From Anabaena sphaerica FACHB-251 (lineage in GTDB: Bacteria > Cyanobacteriota > Cyanobacteriia > Cyanobacteriales > Nostocaceae): a stretch of DNA of 64,000 nt. This document shows positions 52,456 through 62,014 of the stretch, piece by piece. How positions within the stretch are numbered: position 1 is the stretch's first letter; each line of letters begins with the position of its first letter. The stretch spans positions 124,001 through 188,000 of the forward strand of contig NZ_JACJQU010000004.1 of the NCBI RefSeq assembly GCF_014696825.1, written 5' to 3'. The notes beneath the pieces are model-generated. The model saw only the letters and a program-made list of their open reading frames with translations. It was not told the DNA's origin and did not search any database. Position numbers and translations under genes: made by a program.

Positions 52456-54588
52456 TTATGCTCCATATCCTATTAGCAATTCCCAACCATTCAATTTACC
52501 CACATCTTGAGGTGAATAATCAATAACTTGTAATTGCCAATTTCCCCTAGCTCCTAAAGACAGTAATTGTTTTAAAACGGGATGCGATCGCACTGTATAA
52601 GTCCTTTCTAACTGAGTCTGTCTTCCCAAAGTTCGACTTTGTAATAAAACTTGAAGATTATGAGGAGAAATTAAATAAACTTCTAAATCTCCTAAAAAAG
52701 CGTGAAAGATATTAACTGTTACTTGAATATCTGCAATAGTGACATTTTCATTAACAGCGATCGCACTGCTAATTCCCCTTTTATCATAATCAGGAATCGG
52801 AACTTGGCTTTTATTTTCACCCCTGAGTTGTTTATTGACGCTTGATATGACTTTACCTAACTGTTGCGCTGCACGTACAGCTTTCGCTGCATTCACTTTA
52901 CCATAACCAAACCAGATACAATGACCATTACTATCATAAGTACCCCCACGCAAACCCAATTGCGGATCGGCTTCAGGATCAACAATCTTATCAGTCGTTT
53001 CTTGTAAAATGCGGTTCACTTGTTGAGCCGTCAAATCAGGATTAGCTGATAAAATCAAAGCTGCTACCCCTGCAACTACAGGAGTCGCACTTGAAGTACC
53101 ACCAAAGTTATTAGTAAAATTACCAGGGTTATAACCAGCTGCTCCCAGTTGATCCGTAGTAAACATTCCCAAGCCAGAAAGAGAAGTAGTAATTGTCGGT
53201 TGTGTGTAAACAAAACCTGTTTCTTGAAACCACATTCCCGGAGGAGCATTATTACTAGGAGCGCAGACAGAAATATTCGCTCCCCAATTACTATAAGCAG
53301 CTTTTTTATTCAAACTTGTAGATGCAGAAACCGCAATTACATCTGGATGAAGAGCAAAACCACTTAACCAAGCTGTCTTTCCTTGTAAAATATTCTTTGG
53401 CCAATTTTGCTCATTTATAGTCCCATCAATGGGACGGTTAGCATTACCAGCAGCAAACACAATCACACATCCTTTACCATTACGTCCCTGGGTAGCAGCA
53501 CGAGTAATGGCTGCCTTTTGGCGCAAAGATAAAGGGAAATAAACAGCGGAAGCTCCCCAACTACAAGAAATGACACTTGCATCTTGATCAATTGCCCAAT
53601 TAAATATATCCTCAATAGATTCATCATCTAAAAATCCAGTTGTGCGAATTGGCATTAAGGCACAACCAGGAGCAACACCAACAATTCCTGTGCCGTTTTC
53701 TTCAGCCACAGCTATCCCCGCACAAGCAGTACCGTGACTAGTTTCTTTTTCCCCAGGTAAAGGTAAAAAATCATTTTCTTTCAAATCTTTAGGAGCAACA
53801 ACTTTACCCATACCTTGAAAATCTGGGTGATTCAAATCAAAAGAATCATCCACAACTGCTACTACCACAGAACGCACACCGCGAGTAATATCCCAAGCTT
53901 GTTCTACAGAAATATGTGAACCAATCCCCAAATGATTACCGCTATTATGGTTGAGATACCATTGCTGGGGATATAGAGAGTCACTAGGTTTATAATGTGG
54001 TTCCTGTTGAATAAAAATATTGGGTTCAGCAGCTAAAACTTCTGAAAGTCCTTGCAACTGGTTAGTAATTTTGAGGGGATTTTCTGTGGCTTGTTTGCTA
54101 AGGATAAAGATGAATGTATTAGGTAGCCCTGGAACTGGTTGATTTTCAATTAAGCCAAATGTGGCAGCTATGGTATTAATCTTGGCAGAGTCCACCCAAG
54201 TAGCAAATTGAATTGTGATTTGATCACTTAAATAAACATAAGTGCCTGGATTATCTTTAAACTTGTAAACATGACTAGCAAAAGCAACCTTTTCGTCAGC
54301 CCGTGCTTGAGACATAGCTGCTTCTAACTGGCTAGGTTCAACAGTGAATACTTCTAGTTCTGCTCTGGGAATAGTGCGCCGCCAAACTCCCCCAGACACT
54401 TGAGATAATTGCTCACGAGAAAAGTCAGCAGTCGGACGGATGGTAAAGCGTTCCCAAGCTTTTTCTAACATCAACTCTTCTCCACCACGTTGCAAAACCA
54501 CTCCTTGGCTGCTTGCGGGTACACCTGTGGTTTGAGAATTAGAGGAACTAAGGCGTTGGGGTAGCCCACCGTAGGTATCGCTCATCAT
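52456..54588 (-). CDS. prcA: S8 subtilisin-family protease with P domain, PrcA-like
   Basis: 710 residues. An N-terminal prodomain-like region (to about 205) precedes the subtilase core with the catalytic Asp in VVAVVDDSFDLNHPDF, His in SHGTACAGIAVA, oxyanion Asn in FAAGNANRP and Ser in GGTSSATPVVAGVAALIL. The C-terminus (about 605-710) is a proprotein-convertase P domain (ADIQVTVNIFHAFLGDLEVYL to NGWELLIGYG). This layout matches the calcium-dependent protease PrcA of Anabaena. No obvious signal peptide. Confidence 0.88.
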   Translation of the reverse strand: MMSDTYGGLPQRLSSSNSQTTGVPASSQGVVLQRGGEELMLEKAWERFTIRPTADFSREQLSQVSGGVWRRTIPRAELEVFTVEPSQLEAAMSQARADEKVAFASHVYKFKDNPGTYVYLSDQITIQFATWVDSAKINTIAATFGLIENQPVPGLPNTFIFILSKQATENPLKITNQLQGLSEVLAAEPNIFIQQEPHYKPSDSLYPQQWYLNHNSGNHLGIGSHISVEQAWDITRGVRSVVVAVVDDSFDLNHPDFQGMGKVVAPKDLKENDFLPLPGEKETSHGTACAGIAVAEENGTGIVGVAPGCALMPIRTTGFLDDESIEDIFNWAIDQDASVISCSWGASAVYFPLSLRQKAAITRAATQGRNGKGCVIVFAAGNANRPIDGTINEQNWPKNILQGKTAWLSGFALHPDVIAVSASTSLNKKAAYSNWGANISVCAPSNNAPPGMWFQETGFVYTQPTITTSLSGLGMFTTDQLGAAGYNPGNFTNNFGGTSSATPVVAGVAALILSANPDLTAQQVNRILQETTDKIVDPEADPQLGLRGGTYDSNGHCIWFGYGKVNAAKAVRAAQQLGKVISSVNKQLRGENKSQVPIPDYDKRGISSAIAVNENVTIADIQVTVNIFHAFLGDLEVYLISPHNLQVLLQSRTLGRQTQLERTYTVRSHPVLKQLLSLGARGNWQLQVIDYSPQDVGKLNGWELLIGYGA

Positions 54589-54755
54589 GGAATATTTTAC
54601 TGAATATGCAGGGTTATAGGAACTCTATTCAACTGATGTACAGTCTACATCAGAGAAAGTTGTGATCTAGTTTTGCTGTATCTGAAGCACAAACCGAGTT
54701 AAGATACCCGAAGTTTCCATAATTTTTTTATAGACTTGTTACACTAATTGACCCC

Positions 54756-55319
54756 ATGAACCTTACTGCTACTTCTTTATCAATTATAGCAATCCTTAGT
54801 CTGCTATCACCTGTGCAAGCTCAGGTAATACAGCTACCAGGCTCCAATAACCAAGCACAACCTATTGATGGTAACGAACCTAATATCCTCAGTCCTAATA
54901 GCCAAAGCAACAGCTTATTGAGCATGGCAGGTGGCGATCGCTTGATGAAAGAGGCAGAACAAGCTGTTTCAGGTCAAAACTACACTTTGGCTGCTAAAAA
55001 ACTCCAAGAAGCACGCCAAGTTTATAACCAACTATCTAATTTTTATCAAGAGTTAAATGCTAGTTTTTCAGGCATTGACATCAGAGTATCCGATTCTCAA
55101 CGCAAAAAAGCCCTAGAAACTGCCCAAAAGCGAGACGAAGCAACCTATCAGTTAGCCTTAGTACATCGAGCTTTAAATCAGCCAGAATTAGCAGTGCCAT
55201 TATTGATTCAAATTATTAAGAGTCAAAACCCCACACGGGAATTAGGTAAAAAAGCTTATCAACAACTCTTTGAATTAGGTTTTGTCGATACAGCCTATCC
55301 CCGACAAGGCGCAAAATAG
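54756..55319 (+). CDS. exported protein of unknown function
   Basis: 187 residues. Clear signal peptide (TSLSIIAILSLLSPVQAQ), then a low-complexity Asn/Gln/Pro linker and a helical domain (about 60-180) with TPR-like repeats: EAEQAVSGQNYTLAAKKLQEA and ATYQLALVHRALNQPELAV. Probably periplasmic, possibly a scaffold. Divergent from the PrcA-like protease gene, 168 bp away. No named family recognised. Confidence 0.7.
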   Translation: MNLTATSLSIIAILSLLSPVQAQVIQLPGSNNQAQPIDGNEPNILSPNSQSNSLLSMAGGDRLMKEAEQAVSGQNYTLAAKKLQEARQVYNQLSNFYQELNASFSGIDIRVSDSQRKKALETAQKRDEATYQLALVHRALNQPELAVPLLIQIIKSQNPTRELGKKAYQQLFELGFVDTAYPRQGAK

Positions 55320-55468
55320 GGGATTGGGGGCTGGGCTGGGAGCAGGGGAGCAGGGGAGCAGAGGGGAAGTTTATTCTTCATCCTGACTCCTGACTCCTGT
55401 AACTCATGAACTACTAAATAGCAACTTAAGTTAATAATAGAGAAGTAAGCTTTTTTTCAGGAATTGCG

Positions 55469-55720
55469 ATGATTACTCCGCAGCAGGTTGAGGAAATGAT
55501 CAAGGCGGAACTGCCAGACGCACAAGTTCAGGTGCAAGACTTGACTGGTGGTGGTGATCACTATCAGGTGACAGTAGTTTCATCGCAGTTTGCAGGCAAG
55601 GGACTGGTACAACAACACCAGTTAGTTTATGGTGCGTTGCGGCAAGCTATGTCAACTGAAGCCATTCATGCCTTGGCTCTCAAAACATCTACTCCCGAAG
55701 CTTCACAAGCAACAAACTAA
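55469..55720 (+). CDS. bolA: BolA family protein
   Basis: 83 residues with the BolA class fold: [30 protein letters not shown] with the conserved His of DHYQ, then the helix-turn-helix-like [21 protein letters not shown]. BolA proteins bind monothiol glutaredoxins through a shared [2Fe-2S] cluster. The gene directly downstream is such a glutaredoxin. Confidence 0.92.
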   Translation: MITPQQVEEMIKAELPDAQVQVQDLTGGGDHYQVTVVSSQFAGKGLVQQHQLVYGALRQAMSTEAIHALALKTSTPEASQATN

Positions 55721-55827
55721 TTTTAGATTTTTAGATTTTAGATTTTGAAGTGAGAATAAAAAACCTTCAATTCACAAATCGAAATCTAAGATTTTATTGA
55801 ATATCAGCAACAAGGAAGTAAAAAAAC

Positions 55828-56151
55828 ATGACCCCAGAACTCAAAGAGAAAATTGATAACTTGCTACAAGAAAACAAAATTATGGTTTTCATGAAGGGAA
55901 ACAAGTTAATGCCTCAATGTGGTTTCTCTAACAATGTTGTCCAGATTCTCAATACCTTGGGAGTTCCTTTTGAGACAGTTGACGTTCTCTCCGATAATGA
56001 AATTCGTCAAGGCATCAAAGAATATTCTGAGTGGCCAACAATTCCCCAAGTATATATTAATGGTCAATTTATCGGCGGTTCTGATATTTTGATTGAAATG
56101 TATCAAAAAGGAGAATTACAGCAACTAGTGGAAGTAGCACTAGCTTCCTAA
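55828..56151 (+). CDS. grxD: monothiol glutaredoxin (CGFS type)
   Basis: 107 residues. Active site CGFS in FMKGNKLMPQCGFSNNVVQIL, with WPTIPQVYINGQFIGGSDIL. Carries and delivers [2Fe-2S] clusters and forms a heterodimer with BolA. The 107-bp gap to bolA contains a short AT-rich repeat. A strong terminator follows directly. Confidence 0.95.
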   Translation: MTPELKEKIDNLLQENKIMVFMKGNKLMPQCGFSNNVVQILNTLGVPFETVDVLSDNEIRQGIKEYSEWPTIPQVYINGQFIGGSDILIEMYQKGELQQLVEVALAS

Positions 56152-56175
56152 ATTTAATTTTGTGATACTTTTATG

Positions 56176-56217
56176 GCTCGTGGGAATGGAAAAAATTCCA
56201 TTTTCATGAGCTTTTTT
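56176..56217 (+). terminator. intrinsic terminator of grxD
   Basis: GCTCGTGGGAATGGAA (56176-56191) pairs with TTCCATTTTCATGAGC (56196-56211), a 16-bp stem with three G-U pairs and an AAAA loop, followed by six T. It overlaps the stop codon of the convergent MFS gene at 56204. Confidence 0.92.
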
Positions 56218-57706
56218 GGGGATTAAAATTTGATGATAATATCCAATTCTTTTTTTCTAGCGACCATAAACAAACGGCAAGCATTATAGACATTAACAAC
56301 AAAGCCGATACAACACGAAAGGTAATCTGTGTACCAAAAACTAACGCCTCAATCGGTGCATTGGTCACATCCATAGTCGAACTTAGTTTAGCACTGGTGA
56401 GTGTTATAAAAGAAAATACAGCCCCTACTAACGGTACACCTGCTGTTTGTCCTAATATCCGCGATAAAGATAACAAACCTGAAGCAATACCTAAACTCTC
56501 TTTTGGTGCAGCCCCCATAATGGCGCTATTATTGGGAGATTGAAACATTCCCACCCCTAAGCCATAGGGGACAATGCCTATAATATAACTGACTACAGAT
56601 AATTCAGTATCAAAGGTGCTAACTACTAAGCACCCAATCGCCATCAATAATAATCCAATTAAGCTAATAATCCGCGAGCCATACCTATCAGAAAGAATTC
56701 CAGCAATCGGTGCTGTCAAAACAATTATAATTGGCGGTACTGCTAACAATAAACCTGCTTCTTCAGTGGGATATTGTTTAACCAATTTCAGGAAAAAAGG
56801 TAGTATAAAGATGACTCCCGCCATCACGAAGTTACCTGAAAACCGCAGTGCTAAACCAAGACTAAACTCTAAAGATTTAAATATCTTCAAGTCTAACATT
56901 GGCTGTAATAAATGGGCTTCTGCTACTAAAAACCCTGCCAAACTGAGCATGGATACAATCAGCAAAATTAATGCTGTACTAGAACCAAATCCTTCACTTT
57001 GTAATGAAGTGATGCCAAGTGTAAAACAAGTTAAAGTTATGGTGAGAATTAATGTCCCAATGATGTCAAAGCTTTGTTTTGTTATATCAACAGCAGAAGA
57101 TGGAACAAGATAAGCCACAATTAAACAGGCAATAATCCCAATCGGCACGTTAATTAAAAATATTAAAGGCCAGTCTCCTAAAGTAATTAGCAGTCCTCCT
57201 ATTGTCGGACCTAGCATAATTCCCAGTCCAAAAACTCCGGCTCTAATACCTAAGCCAAGTCCTCGCTCTTCTGCTGGAAATACTTCTACAATCATCGCTG
57301 TTCCCAGTCCTGAGATAAACGCTGCCCCTAATCCTTGCAGTGCGCGAAAAGCTATTAAAAAACCTACATTTGGTGCAAGTCCGCACAAGAGAGAACTGAG
57401 AGTAAACACTATTAGTCCGGTAATGTAAAGCCGTTTCTTGCTCCACATATCCCCTAATTTGGCCGCACTGAGGACAAAAATAGCGATCGCTAACAGATAA
57501 CTTAACACCACCCATTGAATGGTCGCAAAGCTTGTGTGGAGTGATTCCACCATAATTGGTAAGGCCAGGTTGACTATGTAGACATCCAAGGCAAAAATGA
57601 ACACACCAATACTAATACCCAGTGTAGCCCACCATTTTCCCGATGCTTTTGTTGCTTCTCCTGTATTTTTAGATTGTTCTGCCTGGGTTTCTGAAATTAA
57701 TACCAT
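56204..57706 (-). CDS. MFS exporter, DHA2 family (EmrB/QacA type)
   Basis: 500 residues with about 14 membrane helices. DHA2 motifs: FALDVYIVNLALPIMVESL in helix 1, LGDMWSKKRLYITG (motif A), FRALQGLGAAFISG and the antiporter motif C region (GLGIRAGVFGLGIMLGPTIGG). A proton-driven efflux pump of drugs or metabolites. Its start lies 25 bp after the homocitrate-synthase-like gene on the same strand, so the two form an operon and the pump may export a product of that enzyme. Confidence 0.9.
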   Translation of the reverse strand: MVLISETQAEQSKNTGEATKASGKWWATLGISIGVFIFALDVYIVNLALPIMVESLHTSFATIQWVVLSYLLAIAIFVLSAAKLGDMWSKKRLYITGLIVFTLSSLLCGLAPNVGFLIAFRALQGLGAAFISGLGTAMIVEVFPAEERGLGLGIRAGVFGLGIMLGPTIGGLLITLGDWPLIFLINVPIGIIACLIVAYLVPSSAVDITKQSFDIIGTLILTITLTCFTLGITSLQSEGFGSSTALILLIVSMLSLAGFLVAEAHLLQPMLDLKIFKSLEFSLGLALRFSGNFVMAGVIFILPFFLKLVKQYPTEEAGLLLAVPPIIIVLTAPIAGILSDRYGSRIISLIGLLLMAIGCLVVSTFDTELSVVSYIIGIVPYGLGVGMFQSPNNSAIMGAAPKESLGIASGLLSLSRILGQTAGVPLVGAVFSFITLTSAKLSSTMDVTNAPIEALVFGTQITFRVVSALLLMSIMLAVCLWSLEKKNWILSSNFNPQKSS

Positions 57707-57731
57707 GTCCTCTAGTTAACTAAATTACTTA

Positions 57732-58928
57732 TTAACCTGAAATCATCTTACTCATAAGTTGCTTAATAGTACAACGTTCGATAATTTCTGGTAGTTCCTT
57801 TTCAATATGGATTGGTGTGCCTCTTTTAGAAATTTCTTTAATCTCTTGGAGAATCTTAGCCACTATCTCTTTGTTTTTAGCCAGGTCTTCTCTACCTATC
57901 TGCTTCATCGCTAGTTCGACAGCACTACATCCCGACTGCATACCTAAAGCCACGCTACTTTTTATCCCCAGAATTTCTGGATTTAAACTTTGGTAGAGCC
58001 TGTCGTTTTTTGTGACAGCCTTAACATGAACACCTGCATAGTGAGTAAAAGCATTTTTCCCCGTCACAGGTTGGTGAGGAGGAATCAAAATATGAGAATG
58101 CTCACTGACAAAATCATATAAATCTTTGAGATAGTTAAGTTGCCAATTCTTTTCTTCTTCGCCCATATCTATTAAATTTATTAGTAATTCTGCTAAATCA
58201 ACAATTCCTGCTCTCTCTCCTAATCCCATCACAGCAACATCAATAATATTAGCGCCTGCTCTATAAGCATCCAAGGCATTTGCTAAAGCTAACCCTTTAT
58301 CATTATGGCAATGTACTTCTATTTGTGGATATAAACCACGATTTTCTAGTTCTTCTTTCAGAGTTTTTACATAAAAATAAATGCTGCGATGGGGATGGAA
58401 AGGTGTTGTATAACCAGTTGTATCAGCTATGCTAATTATATTCGCTCCTGCCTTGATCGCTGCGGTGGCTGCCTCAATCACATTTTCTATAGGCGATCGC
58501 ACCGTATCTTCTGGTGTGTACCTTATTAATAAATCGGGTTTTTGCTCTTTTGCATAAGTTATTACTTCCACAATTTTATCAATTGCTGTTTCTAAACAGA
58601 TGTTGTAATCCTGTTGTAATCTTTTCTGGGAAACACTAAAAAATACACCTAAAAAATCTACGTTGCAGTCTAAAGCCATCTGTACATTATCTATTCTACA
58701 AAGCGAATGAGCGCCAATCTTAGCTTGAAGTCCAGCCTGGGCAATTTGCTTTATAGCTAAGGCAATCTCACTATGTACAGCCGGATTACCAACTTCGATA
58801 ATATCAACCCCAATCAGATCTAAAAACTGGGCTATTACTAACTTTGTTTTAGGAGAAAAATAAACTCCAGGAGTTTGTTCTCCTTCTCTTAAAGTCGAGT
58901 CAAGGATTTTAATCATGTCTACTATCAA
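57732..58928 (-). CDS. homocitrate synthase/2-isopropylmalate synthase-like enzyme (NifV-like)
   Basis: 398 residues. Claisen-condensing TIM barrel of the LeuA/NifV family: ILDSTLREGEQTPGVYF with the metal-binding Asp and Arg, ADTTGYTTPF, HCHNDKGLALANALDA with the HxH metal ligands, and GLGERAGIVDLAELL. The C-terminal LeuA regulatory domain is missing, as in NifV. Homocitrate for nitrogenase is one possible product, but no nif gene is in view; a homo-amino-acid pathway enzyme such as HphA is another. It is operonic with a DHA2 exporter. Alternative start at 58916. Confidence 0.82.
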   Translation of the reverse strand: MIVDMIKILDSTLREGEQTPGVYFSPKTKLVIAQFLDLIGVDIIEVGNPAVHSEIALAIKQIAQAGLQAKIGAHSLCRIDNVQMALDCNVDFLGVFFSVSQKRLQQDYNICLETAIDKIVEVITYAKEQKPDLLIRYTPEDTVRSPIENVIEAATAAIKAGANIISIADTTGYTTPFHPHRSIYFYVKTLKEELENRGLYPQIEVHCHNDKGLALANALDAYRAGANIIDVAVMGLGERAGIVDLAELLINLIDMGEEEKNWQLNYLKDLYDFVSEHSHILIPPHQPVTGKNAFTHYAGVHVKAVTKNDRLYQSLNPEILGIKSSVALGMQSGCSAVELAMKQIGREDLAKNKEIVAKILQEIKEISKRGTPIHIEKELPEIIERCTIKQLMSKMISG

Positions 58929-59478
58929 TTTAGGAAAATTATTTGCAAAAATTTACCAAAGATTTAACCTGATGACCTTTGCATTTTAATATACCAAAAT
59001 ACAAATAATGGTTAATACAGGATTAATTAATCTCCTCGTTCTTAAAATAAATTTTTGCCTACCTAACTTATTTATTTAGGATAAATTAACTAAGTAATTA
59101 TTAGCGCAATATCCTGACATTTCGGTAACTTTTTACATAAAGCCACAAAAACTTATACATAAATTATTAAAAATATAAGAGCAAAATATACACACTAGTG
59201 CAGATTACCGCAAATACAAACAAAAATACGTACTAATAATTTTAGTCTGAACGTTTCTAATGTCCGCTGATACTAAATTCGCAAGCAATTTAGTGGAACT
59301 TTCTGCTTCACCATATCAGCCAAAAGTCCCCTCAGTCGCTTAACACCAAGGGGATGCACTTTCTCAATACAGTATTTACAAAATTTCATACCGTTGGATA
59401 CAGTTGACCAATGCAAAAATTATGCTATGATCATCTGCGGCGATACAAGGTAGAAACAAAGAAACCAGTGAACGGTCT
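58929..59478. other. 550-bp gap with possible orphan promoter
   Basis: AT-rich. A plus-strand promoter-like pair, TTGACC (59404-59409), 16-bp spacer, TATGAT (59426-59431), points into the 3' end of the DUF6761 gene on the opposite strand. A 27-codon frame at 59260 has no supporting signal. No RNA family recognised. Confidence 0.35.
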
Positions 59479-59733
59479 TTAGTAGTACCCGTGTTGTCTT
59501 TCTGGCTCTGGCTGTACCACAGCGAAGTTTGATCCATCGTACAAGTAGCGGCTTGCTTCTTCCTCCAGGCGATGAATCAGATAAGCCTCAATGGCGTTGC
59601 TTTGTCGCAGTGCGGCTAGATATCCATCCAAATACATCCGCATATCATCCATACGATAACCGCGATTCCATAACTCGACGAAGGCGTCGGTGAGTCTTTG
59701 GTAATAACGGATGGTTTGTGTGTCTTGGAGCAT
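59479..59733 (-). CDS. small conserved cyanobacterial protein (DUF6761-like)
   Basis: 84 residues, helical: TIRYYQRLTDAFVELWNRGYRMDDMRMYLDGYLAALRQSN without break would exceed the visible core, but the recognisable parts are LWNRGYRMDDMRMYLDGYL and AYLIHRLEEEASRYL. I recall this as a conserved cyanobacterial family, DUF6761. The C-terminal tail is low complexity (PEPERQHGYY). Function unknown. Stands alone. Confidence 0.7.
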   Translation of the reverse strand: MLQDTQTIRYYQRLTDAFVELWNRGYRMDDMRMYLDGYLAALRQSNAIEAYLIHRLEEEASRYLYDGSNFAVVQPEPERQHGYY

Positions 59734-60289
59734 AACTGCTGTTTTAATCTCTTGGGAATGAGAATTGTATATGATTCACGCTCGAAAGTGAAGTATGACT
59801 TCCTTCTTAAGTATTAACCCAAAGTTAAGATATTGACGTTGGGTCTGACCCCTCAACAGATGAAAACTTAATTAGATCGTATTCTAGAAAACGTAGAATA
59901 GGATTATTTGGTAAACTAATTTTATGATTTGGCCTCCAAATTTGGTTGATTTGCTTATGGGCAGATAGAGCAAGTTAGTCACAACAAAATCTCATCTGCT
60001 TGCACCATCAGGGTGACAGAATCAACAAAGGTAAAAACCATCTTCTTTAAAGATAGTCTACCTATTTTACCATACTCCATTAGGAGGATGCTTAACCGAA
60101 AAAAAATTTTCCTTAACTAATCAGAGATAGGAAAGTGAAAATTAACCAAAATTAAGCTTATTTAAATTTATGGACAGGTTTTCTTTGAGGAAATGTAAAG
60201 ATAATATCAATTGAAGTAACAAAGACTACAAAACCTTGAGCTTGAGCTTGTTAATTTGAGAGTCATCGACGCTAAGGGGTCTTGCCACT
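59734..60289. other. 556-bp divergent gap
   Basis: Between the DUF6761 gene (minus) and the response-regulator gene (plus). AT-rich; contains several TTAACC/TTAACT words (60090-60150) that do not form the regular spacing of a Pho box. A ten-codon frame at about 60089 follows AGGAGG too closely to be convincing. No RNA gene recognised. Confidence 0.4.
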
Positions 60290-61060
60290 GTGGGATCGGT
60301 TTGTATTGAAATCGTTGAGGGGAATCCCCATCTGAGGTCGTTGCTGGGTTGGCACTTGCAACAACTGGAATACCGAGTACATCAAGCCGCCAGTATATAT
60401 CAAGCAAGGGAAGTGTTTTTAAGCCATCAACCAACCCTAGTCATTCTAGATGCGGACTTACAAGATGGTGACGGTATCGAGTTTTGCCGTTGGTTGCATC
60501 GTCAGCAACAGCCTTTAATTCTCATGTTATCTGCCCGCAACAATGAAGCTGATATAGTTGCCGGTTTAAAAGCCGGAGCAGATGATTACTTAAGTAAACC
60601 TTTTGGGATGCAAGAGTTTCTAGCTAGGGTAGAAGCACTAATTCGCCGCAAGCGGACACCAACTGCACCGGCTTACTTGGATTATGGCACTTTACAAATC
60701 GATTTGGTACAGCGCCGGGTCCGTTTTCAAGGGGAGTTTATCGATTTAACACCCCAGGAATTTAGTTTGCTGTATGTTTTGGCGCAAGCAGGTGGAATAC
60801 CTTTGAGTAGGTCAGAATTACTGCGGCGTGCTTGGCCGGACGCTATTGATAATCCGCGTACCATTGACACCCATGTTTTATCACTACGCAAAAAAGTGGA
60901 ACTTGATCCGCGTCAACCCAATTTAATTCAAACTATCCGCAATGTCGGATACAGATTTAACATGGAAATTTTAAACGCCAATGTTCCACAATCACAAACA
61001 AAGTTAGCTAAAGAGAGATTCACCAATCCACGTTCTACCCTTGCTACTCAAAGCACTTAG
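60290..61060 (+). CDS. OmpR-family response regulator
   Basis: 256 residues, GTG start (no other start codon between it and the in-frame stop at 60259). The receiver domain has the phospho-acceptor Asp in LVILDADLQDGDG (about 52) and the Lys in DDYLSKPF; the first acidic pair is altered (EIVEGNPHL rather than VDDD/VEDE), which may affect Mg binding. The winged helix (about 125-225) ends QTIRNVGYRF. No kinase is adjacent. It resembles the NblR/RpaA group in layout but I cannot assign a name. A Ser/Thr-rich tail follows. Confidence 0.85.
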   Translation: MGSVCIEIVEGNPHLRSLLGWHLQQLEYRVHQAASIYQAREVFLSHQPTLVILDADLQDGDGIEFCRWLHRQQQPLILMLSARNNEADIVAGLKAGADDYLSKPFGMQEFLARVEALIRRKRTPTAPAYLDYGTLQIDLVQRRVRFQGEFIDLTPQEFSLLYVLAQAGGIPLSRSELLRRAWPDAIDNPRTIDTHVLSLRKKVELDPRQPNLIQTIRNVGYRFNMEILNANVPQSQTKLAKERFTNPRSTLATQST

Positions 61061-61175
61061 GATGAGGAGACAGGTGACAGGTGACAGTTAAGAAGCAGGG
61101 GAGCAGGGTGTAGGGAGCAAGGGAGAAATTTTTTCCCAATCACCTATTACCAATTACCAATCACCCATTACCACT

Positions 61176-61946
61176 TTAAATCCATTCCTCCGATGCTTGA
61201 TGTTCTGCTGCTATCAAGCTGGTTTTTAAGTCATCCCAGTCTATCTCAGGGGCTGGGTGGTTTGCCAACATTTGACCTTGCTGAAGATGTAATAAGCGGG
61301 TGCTGAATTTTTGGGCTAGGTCAAGTTGGTGATTAATCATCAAAATCGCGGTTGCAGGGGTTTGTGTAGGGGTTTGAGTTAGTTGGGTGAGGATATTCAT
61401 CAAACGGGAAGCTTTACCAGGGTCTAAGCCTGAATTAGGCTCGTCTAGAAGTAAAATTTTGGGTTGGATGACCAAGGCACGAGCGATCGCTACTAATTGT
61501 CTCTGTCCGGCTGAAAGTTGTACTTCAGTGCGTCCTAACCATAGATCAGGAATTTGCAGTTGTTCTTGCCAATAACCGACTCGTTCCTGAATTTGCTGTT
61601 TGGACAAGCCGCGCAAAATTAAAGGATAAGCTAAGGCTTCCCCAACTGTCATCCCCAACAGCTTAGATTCTTGCTGTACAAGCGTCACCTGTTGACGTAG
61701 CTGGATGACAGGAATTTGGTGATACTCCTGATTTTCTAAATAAATTTTACCGCTGCTAGGTTCCGTTAAACGGTTGATGAGACGTAACAAAGAAGTTTTA
61801 CCAGCACCAGCAGAACCAACAATAGTGATGCGATCACCAGGAAATACCTGAAAAGAAATATCCTGTAAAATCGGGTATCCAGGTAAATTACTTTGAGCCT
61901 GACTTTTCAGCCTCGTAAACAGATTAACTTGCTCTAGCCTGAGCAT
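61176..61946 (-). CDS. ABC transporter ATP-binding protein
   Basis: About 256 residues from MLRLEQVNLF at 61946; the frame runs to 62006 but those 20 residues come from CTCCCCTGCTCC-type repeat DNA. Walker A GSAGAGKTSLLRLIN, Q-loop VQQESKLLG, signature LSAGQRQLVAIARAL, Walker B ILLLDEPNSGLDP, and His in INHQLDLA. The closest layout is the small FetA/YbbL-type ATPase. Its expected permease is not adjacent: the next upstream gene (62015) is a different two-helix protein. Substrate unknown. Confidence 0.85.
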   Translation of the reverse strand: MLRLEQVNLFTRLKSQAQSNLPGYPILQDISFQVFPGDRITIVGSAGAGKTSLLRLINRLTEPSSGKIYLENQEYHQIPVIQLRQQVTLVQQESKLLGMTVGEALAYPLILRGLSKQQIQERVGYWQEQLQIPDLWLGRTEVQLSAGQRQLVAIARALVIQPKILLLDEPNSGLDPGKASRLMNILTQLTQTPTQTPATAILMINHQLDLAQKFSTRLLHLQQGQMLANHPAPEIDWDDLKTSLIAAEHQASEEWI

Positions 61947-62014
61947 AGAAAATAAGGTTGTGGGGTGATGGGGAGCAGAGGAGCAGGGGAGATTAACTAA
62001 TGACAAATGACCAA

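Noticed and set aside
60090-60150. Possible Pho box (repeated TTAACC/TTAACT words)
   Set aside because: Spacing between the words is irregular and does not give the tandem 8-bp repeats with 3-bp gaps expected for SphR binding.
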